Below, in pieces: positions 61,301 through 64,000 of a DNA stretch of 64,000 bases. The stretch lies in NCBI RefSeq assembly GCF_021216655.1, contig NZ_CP080437.1, forward strand, positions 2,418,001 through 2,482,000, in the 5' to 3' direction. The stretch's first letter is position 1; the number at the start of each line of letters is the position of its first letter. The translations under genes were made by a program, and so were the position numbers. Below the pieces are notes generated by a model. It had not been told where the DNA came from. It made no database searches and worked only from the letters and a program-made list of their open reading frames with translations. Origin of the DNA: Clavibacter michiganensis (GTDB taxonomy: Bacteria; Actinomycetota; Actinomycetes; Actinomycetales; Microbacteriaceae).

Positions 61301-61739
61301 TCGTCCGGATGCCGTCGCCCGATGCCTCGGCGACCGCCCGGGCCGTCGCGGCCTGGTCGGCGGTGGCCGCGATCCAGACCGGCGTCGTCTCCTCGACGAT
61401 CGCGCGCAGGGCCGCGACGGGCGCGCTCGCCTGGAGGGGCACGCTCACCGCGCCGAGGATCCACGCGGCGAGGTCGAGGGTGACGGCGTCCGCGGTCGCC
61501 GTGCCGAGCACCGCGATGCGGTCGCCGGCGGACACGGTCTCGCCGAGCGCCGCGGCCAGCGCGCCCGCCCGGTCCCACAGCTCCCGGAAGCTGATGTCCG
61601 TGACCTCCGGCCCGGATCGCTGCCGCAGCGCCGTCCGGTCGGCGTGCTGCGCGAAGATCGCCTCGATCGACGTGTCCTCGTGCTGGCTCCCCATCTGCTC
61701 GGTCCCCATCTGCTCAGTGCTCATGTGCTCGGTCCCCAA
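58329..61739 (-). CDS. Carboxylic acid reductase (A-T-R multidomain)
   Basis: The protein has 1,136 residues from the ATG at 61739. Further in-frame ATG codons at 61724, 61709 and 61694 begin repeats of the same 5-residue unit, so the true start is uncertain. Adenylation domain: 'LLYTSGSTGTPKGAMYT' around 200 and 'YGSTEAGG' near 390. Carrier domain: 'LGGDSLSAL', with the Ser that takes phosphopantetheine. Reductase domain: 'LLTGANGYLGRF' for NADPH and 'GYGASKWASE' with catalytic Tyr and Lys. It reduces carboxylic acids to aldehydes with ATP and NADPH. The gene for the activating transferase lies directly upstream and overlaps. Confidence 0.95.
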   Translation of the reverse strand: MGTEHMSTEQMGTEQMGSQHEDTSIEAIFAQHADRTALRQRSGPEVTDISFRELWDRAGALAAALGETVSAGDRIAVLGTATADAVTLDLAAWILGAVSVPLQASAPVAALRAIVEETTPVWIAATADQAATARAVAEASGDGIRTMRLDTDTDADTDTDAALTLGALVARGAGLPTRSPWHPAPGDDPLALLLYTSGSTGTPKGAMYTRSMVERMWHALRPDPAAPADASTTADDGDAAAIVGYAYLPMSHLTGRSSLLATLGRGGTVALATSTDLSTLFDDLRTFAPTEFVFVPRVAELVRQEGDREEQRRLTAGSTDRDAVRAEVQADLRARAFGGRIRRAICTSAPLTPELRTYIEGCLGITLHDLYGSTEAGGILHDGVIQQPPVTEHKLVDVPELGYRTTDRPHPRGELLVKSASVIAGYFRRPDVTAAVFDEDGFYRTGDVMAQTGPGTYEYVDRRNNVIKLSQGEFVAVASLEATYGGTPEVHQIALHGDSRHAFLVAVVVPAEASASERDILAALQRTAREHGLAPYEVPRGVIVEPDPFTVDGGMLSDAGKLLRLRLTQRYGERLAALYDALEEQQSGTLVAALRERADDEPTVDTVVRAALLLLGAEVSPATAAAARFSDLGGDSLSALTFSGILEDVFGTEVPVGVLTDPTNDLAAVAAYVERSASDDRPTVTRVHGAGASTLRVGDLRLDRMLGGIPTPVPRASAARPGSRTVLLTGANGYLGRFLAIDWLERLAATGGTLVCIVRGADDADARRRLEAAFAADPAFARRFAELSGSLEVLAGDVSEHRLGLDDERWIDLAARVDLVAHAAALVNHVLPYSALFGPNVVGTAEAIRLAIAAGSVPVTFVSSVAVAGGAQPGATADAEPSAPGALDEHADIRATIPEWAVGDEYANGYGASKWASEVLLREAHEHHGVPVAVFRSDMILAHPRWRGQVNLPDVFTRLIWSVLTTGLAPASFVRRGPDGERQRSHYDGLPADFTAAAIDGIGAALTEGHRTFNVVNPHDDGVSLDTFVDWLREDGHDIERVDDHAEWVDRFRAALGSLPDADRARSVLPLMHAFASPEEPHAGSAIPADAFAEAVRAVRPLGSPDIPSLDRALIAKVADDLAFLGLLAPARAAAA
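61680..61739 (-). repeat. Four 15-bp tandem units, each with an ATG, at the reductase start
   Basis: The N-terminus reads MGTEH-MSTEQ-MGTEQ-MGSQH. Each unit starts with an in-frame ATG and contains a GGGGA-like or GAGCA stretch. Units can be gained or lost without changing frame. Confidence 0.8.
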
Positions 61740-62454
61740 TGTGTCCGTCCTCTCGTCGTTCGTCCCGGCGCGCCCCTGCGCGCCGGCTCCAGTGCTCGTC
61801 GAGCGCGATCCCCGCCAGCGCCAGCCCCCCGGCCACCGCCCACCGCCCGGTCCCGGTGAAGTCCGGTCCCCGACGTGCGCGGACGGCGAAGGAGCCGTCC
61901 GGATGGAGCGCGATCTCCGCGCCGTCGATGCCGTGCCACCCGCCCTGCGCCGATGTCCGCGCCTTCGCGACGGCCTCGGCGGCGGCGAAGAGCACGCTGC
62001 CGGGGGCCTCGACCCCGGTCGCCCGGAGCGCGTCGAGGCCCGCGGCGACGGGCGCGCTGCCGAGGTCCGCCACGCGCGCCAGCACGCCTCCCGGGAGGGG
62101 GCGCGCGGGTGTCGCGTCGATGCCGATCCCGGCGTGCTCGTCGCGTCGTCCCACGGCGCACGCGCGGAGTCCCACGCAGTGCGTGATGCTGCCGACGATC
62201 CCGGCCGGCCACACGGGAGCTCCGTCCCGCGCGACGGGGATCGATCCGGGTCGTCTGCCCAGGGCCGCGAGCGCCCGCCGGGCGAGCACGCGACCGGTCA
62301 CGAACTCCGCCCGGCGGCCCGGGAGCGCGGTCGCGACGGCGTCGCTCTCGTCGCCGGCCAGGCCTCCGTCCACGTCGTGGTCGGCTGCCGCCACGACCAC
62401 GGAATCCGGGAGGAGTTCCCCCCAGGGGATCCGCGATAGTAGTTGCACTGACAC
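61714..62454 (-). CDS. 4'-phosphopantetheinyl transferase (Sfp/EntD type)
   Basis: The protein has 246 residues from the GTG at 62454; GTG 62448 is another option. EntD-like pattern: 'GRVLARRALAALG', 'GSITHCVGLRACAV' (substrate-binding motif), 'GIGIDATPARPL' with the Mg-binding Asp, and 'LFAAAEAVAKART', a variant of the W/FxxKEA..K motif in which AEAVAK supplies Glu and Lys. It adds the phosphopantetheine arm to the carrier domain of the reductase, whose start overlaps the end of this gene by 26 bases. The C-terminus is basic. It may also serve other carrier proteins. Confidence 0.9.
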   Translation of the reverse strand: MSVQLLSRIPWGELLPDSVVVAAADHDVDGGLAGDESDAVATALPGRRAEFVTGRVLARRALAALGRRPGSIPVARDGAPVWPAGIVGSITHCVGLRACAVGRRDEHAGIGIDATPARPLPGGVLARVADLGSAPVAAGLDALRATGVEAPGSVLFAAAEAVAKARTSAQGGWHGIDGAEIALHPDGSFAVRARRGPDFTGTGRWAVAGGLALAGIALDEHWSRRAGARRDERREDGHIGDRAHEH

Positions 62455-62637
62455 AACTAAACCCCCGCTTCCTCCGAGGTTCCCGGGTCACCGGCGGCGC
62501 ACTGCACTTCGCGGCCGGGCAGCTCAGGGCGCGCGATGCTGCCGGTGGAGGGCGGCAGCACAGCGAGCGACGGGCAGTCGTCACAGGGGGTGGGGCTCGC
62601 CCCTCGGGGCGCGTCCTCTCGGGTCCGGACGGTCGCG

Positions 62638-63426
62638 TCAGGCGTCGACGGGCGGCAGCTCCGCCACGGCGACGCGGTCGCCCGCGGCGTCGCGGATCTC
62701 GACGGACGCGGCATCCCGGCGCAGCACGTCGGCGTTGAGGCGGCAGTCGATGCGCACGGCGGATCCGAGCATCGTGCCGGAGGAGTGCTCGCCGCCCGCG
62801 GCGTCGACGACGACCACGGAGTAGCTGTCGCCGACCGTCAGGCCGTCGACCGTGAGCAGCGTCTCCGTGCCCCAGGTGTGCGCGACGACGTCGCCCTCCA
62901 CGTCGACGCCCGCGGGCGCGCCCGCGAAGGTCACGTCCTCGACGGCGCCGAGGGTGCCGGCCGGGCCTCTCGCGACGTCGGCGCGCGGGGTCGCCAGGAA
63001 CGCACCTCCTGCGACGCCGACGGCGATGCAGGCTGCCGCACCGGCGATCAGGAACGCGGTGCGGCGGGGGCCGGATCCGCGGCGCGCGCGGTGCGCGTCG
63101 AGGTCGGAGGGCCCATCCGCGGCGGTCGTCGCCGTGGTCGCCGCCATGGGCTCCACCTCGCCGCGCCCGTCCGCGATCAGGCCGACCCGGCGCGCGAGCT
63201 CGTCGCTCGGCTCCGCCTCCTGCCACGAGCCGAGCCCACCGAGAGCCGCCGGCAGCCCGCCGAGCAGCGCGATCTCCTCGTCGATCGTCGGGTCGGCCGC
63301 GCGCATCGCATCCAGCTCCGCGGTCTCAGCGGGGGAGAGGTCGTCGGCGAGGGCCGCCGCGATGAGCTCGCCGCGGCGGTCGTCGGGCTCGCGACCGTGC
63401 TGCTCGGGGGTGCGGTCGTCGGTCAT
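62638..63426 (-). CDS. Anti-sigma factor (RskA-like)
   Basis: The protein has 262 residues from the ATG that overlaps the sigma gene stop (ATGA). The cytoplasmic N-terminal part, residues 1-115, is acidic and helical (LIAAALADDLSPAETAEL) and should hold the sigma factor. One membrane helix follows near 122-147 (TAFLIAGAAACIAVGVAGGAF). The extracytoplasmic C-terminal beta domain, with 'HTWGTETLLTVDGL', is typical of the RskA family and ends at residue 262. There is no zinc-binding HxxxCxxC motif. It would keep the adjacent ECF sigma factor inactive until proteolysis. Confidence 0.9.
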   Translation of the reverse strand: MTDDRTPEQHGREPDDRRGELIAAALADDLSPAETAELDAMRAADPTIDEEIALLGGLPAALGGLGSWQEAEPSDELARRVGLIADGRGEVEPMAATTATTAADGPSDLDAHRARRGSGPRRTAFLIAGAAACIAVGVAGGAFLATPRADVARGPAGTLGAVEDVTFAGAPAGVDVEGDVVAHTWGTETLLTVDGLTVGDSYSVVVVDAAGGEHSSGTMLGSAVRIDCRLNADVLRRDAASVEIRDAAGDRVAVAELPPVDA

Positions 63427-63974
63427 GCGGGATCCACTTCGTCGAGATGCGTGCGGAGGGCGCGGAGCGCGTGGAAGACGCGCGTGCGCAGGGTGGCGAC
63501 GGGCACGCCCGTGGCGCTGGAGAGCTCCTGGTAGCTGAGCCCGGTGAGGTGCACCGCGACGACGGCCTCGCGGTGCGCGTCGCTGAGGCGCGCGAGGCCT
63601 TCGACGATCCCGAGCCGGTCGAGCGGATCCGCCTCCCGCGTCGCCTGCTCGGGCGCCTCGTCCTCGGCGACGATGCGCGGCGCGCGGGCCCGGGCGCGGT
63701 GCACGTCGAGGATCACCCGCCGCTCGATCGCGAACAGCCAGGTGCGCGCGCTGCCGCGCTCGCCGTCGAAGGAGTCGCGGGCGCGCCAGGCGCGGAGGAA
63801 CGTCTCCTGCACGCAGTCCTCGGCGAGCTGGCGATCCTGCAGGGCGTTGACCGCGAAGCCGAGCAGCGCACCGCCGTGCTCCGCGAACGCCTCGCGCACG
63901 TCGAAGCCGGGCGGGGACGCGCTCATCGTGCTCCGCTCGGGTGCAGGGGCCGGACGCGTCAGGACGAGCGCCAT
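63423..63974 (-). CDS. ECF RNA polymerase sigma factor (SigK-like)
   Basis: The protein has 183 residues from the ATG at 63974 with GGAGGGG upstream; ATG 63926 with GGAG is a second good start. Region 2 spans about residues 35-100, with 'DRQLAEDCVQETFLRAWRARDSF' and 'SARTWLFAIERRVILD'. Region 4 is near the end, with 'SDAHREAVVAVHLTGLSYQELS'. It directs RNA polymerase to stress-response promoters. The partner anti-sigma gene overlaps its stop codon. The regulated genes are not visible here. Confidence 0.93.
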   Translation of the reverse strand: MALVLTRPAPAPERSTMSASPPGFDVREAFAEHGGALLGFAVNALQDRQLAEDCVQETFLRAWRARDSFDGERGSARTWLFAIERRVILDVHRARARAPRIVAEDEAPEQATREADPLDRLGIVEGLARLSDAHREAVVAVHLTGLSYQELSSATGVPVATLRTRVFHALRALRTHLDEVDPA

Positions 63975-64000
63975 CGTGATCCCCTCCAGCCTAGGCGGCG

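Noticed and set aside
56583..61859. Very long open frame (over 1,700 codons) on the rightward strand
   Set aside because: It runs opposite the reductase and permease genes, is made of Arg/Gly/Ala-rich low-complexity sequence and has no domain. It is a by-product of high GC.
1..64000. CRISPR array, insertion sequence, rRNA or phage genes
   Set aside because: No spaced direct repeats, transposase, integrase, ribosomal RNA or phage structural motif was seen on either strand.

Overview
The window looks like Clavibacter michiganensis (high-GC Microbacteriaceae, tomato pathogen). The strongest evidence is a secreted GH10 enzyme of exactly 543 residues with a signal peptide and an Ig/Fn3-like C-terminus at 8317-9948. 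This matches the published tomatinase TomA as I remember it. Around it lies a dense cluster of sugar-cleaving enzymes of visibly lower GC, as expected for the tomA part of the chp/tomA pathogenicity island. From about 43 kb the DNA becomes much richer in GC and in GGATCC motifs, like a Clavibacter core chromosome.

Island, 1-42.95 kb. (a) 1-8.2 kb: a sugar ABC importer operon (binding protein, two permeases, GH3 beta-glucosidase cut by the window edge), a divergent TetR regulator, a GH1 beta-glucosidase and a LacI regulator. (b) 8.3-17.1 kb: tomA, an MMPL exporter/histidine kinase/response regulator operon, and a divergent cytochrome P450/3Fe-4S ferredoxin/ferredoxin reductase operon. (c) 17.1-34.7 kb: GH3, a LacI repressor, a GH2-GH3-GH1-GH35/42-like run, a GH43-like enzyme, and a sugar transporter coupled to a GH78 alpha-rhamnosidase. 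(d) 34.7-35.5 kb: decayed DNA with a broken MFS transporter. (e) 35.5-42.9 kb: a GH31 alpha-xylosidase, a second sugar ABC importer and a GH43 beta-xylosidase-like enzyme. Of twelve glycosidases only TomA carries a visible signal peptide. The layout therefore suggests one extracellular cut, import of the released sugars, and breakdown inside the cell.

The main regulatory find is a 14-bp palindrome, TTGACGCGCGTCAA, or a near copy, at five places (14416, 19840, 21052, 30673, 30704). All sit in front of blocks (b) and (c), and several overlap the -35 box. I infer one repressor, probably the LacI protein at 19895-20869. It would control glycosidases, a transporter, the P450 redox chain and possibly the MMPL exporter together. 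This suggests a system that strips sugars from a plant glycoside and then oxidises or exports the aglycone.

Core, 43-64 kb: a sugar isomerase-like protein and a Gfo/Idh dehydrogenase, an alpha/beta hydrolase, a HEAT-repeat protein, a MerR regulator, a dienelactone-hydrolase-like protein, a drug-efflux MFS with its TetR regulator, a tightly overlapped urea/guanidine carboxylase operon, a carboxylic acid reductase with its phosphopantetheinyl transferase, and an ECF sigma/anti-sigma pair. No tRNA, rRNA, insertion sequence or CRISPR array was recognised.
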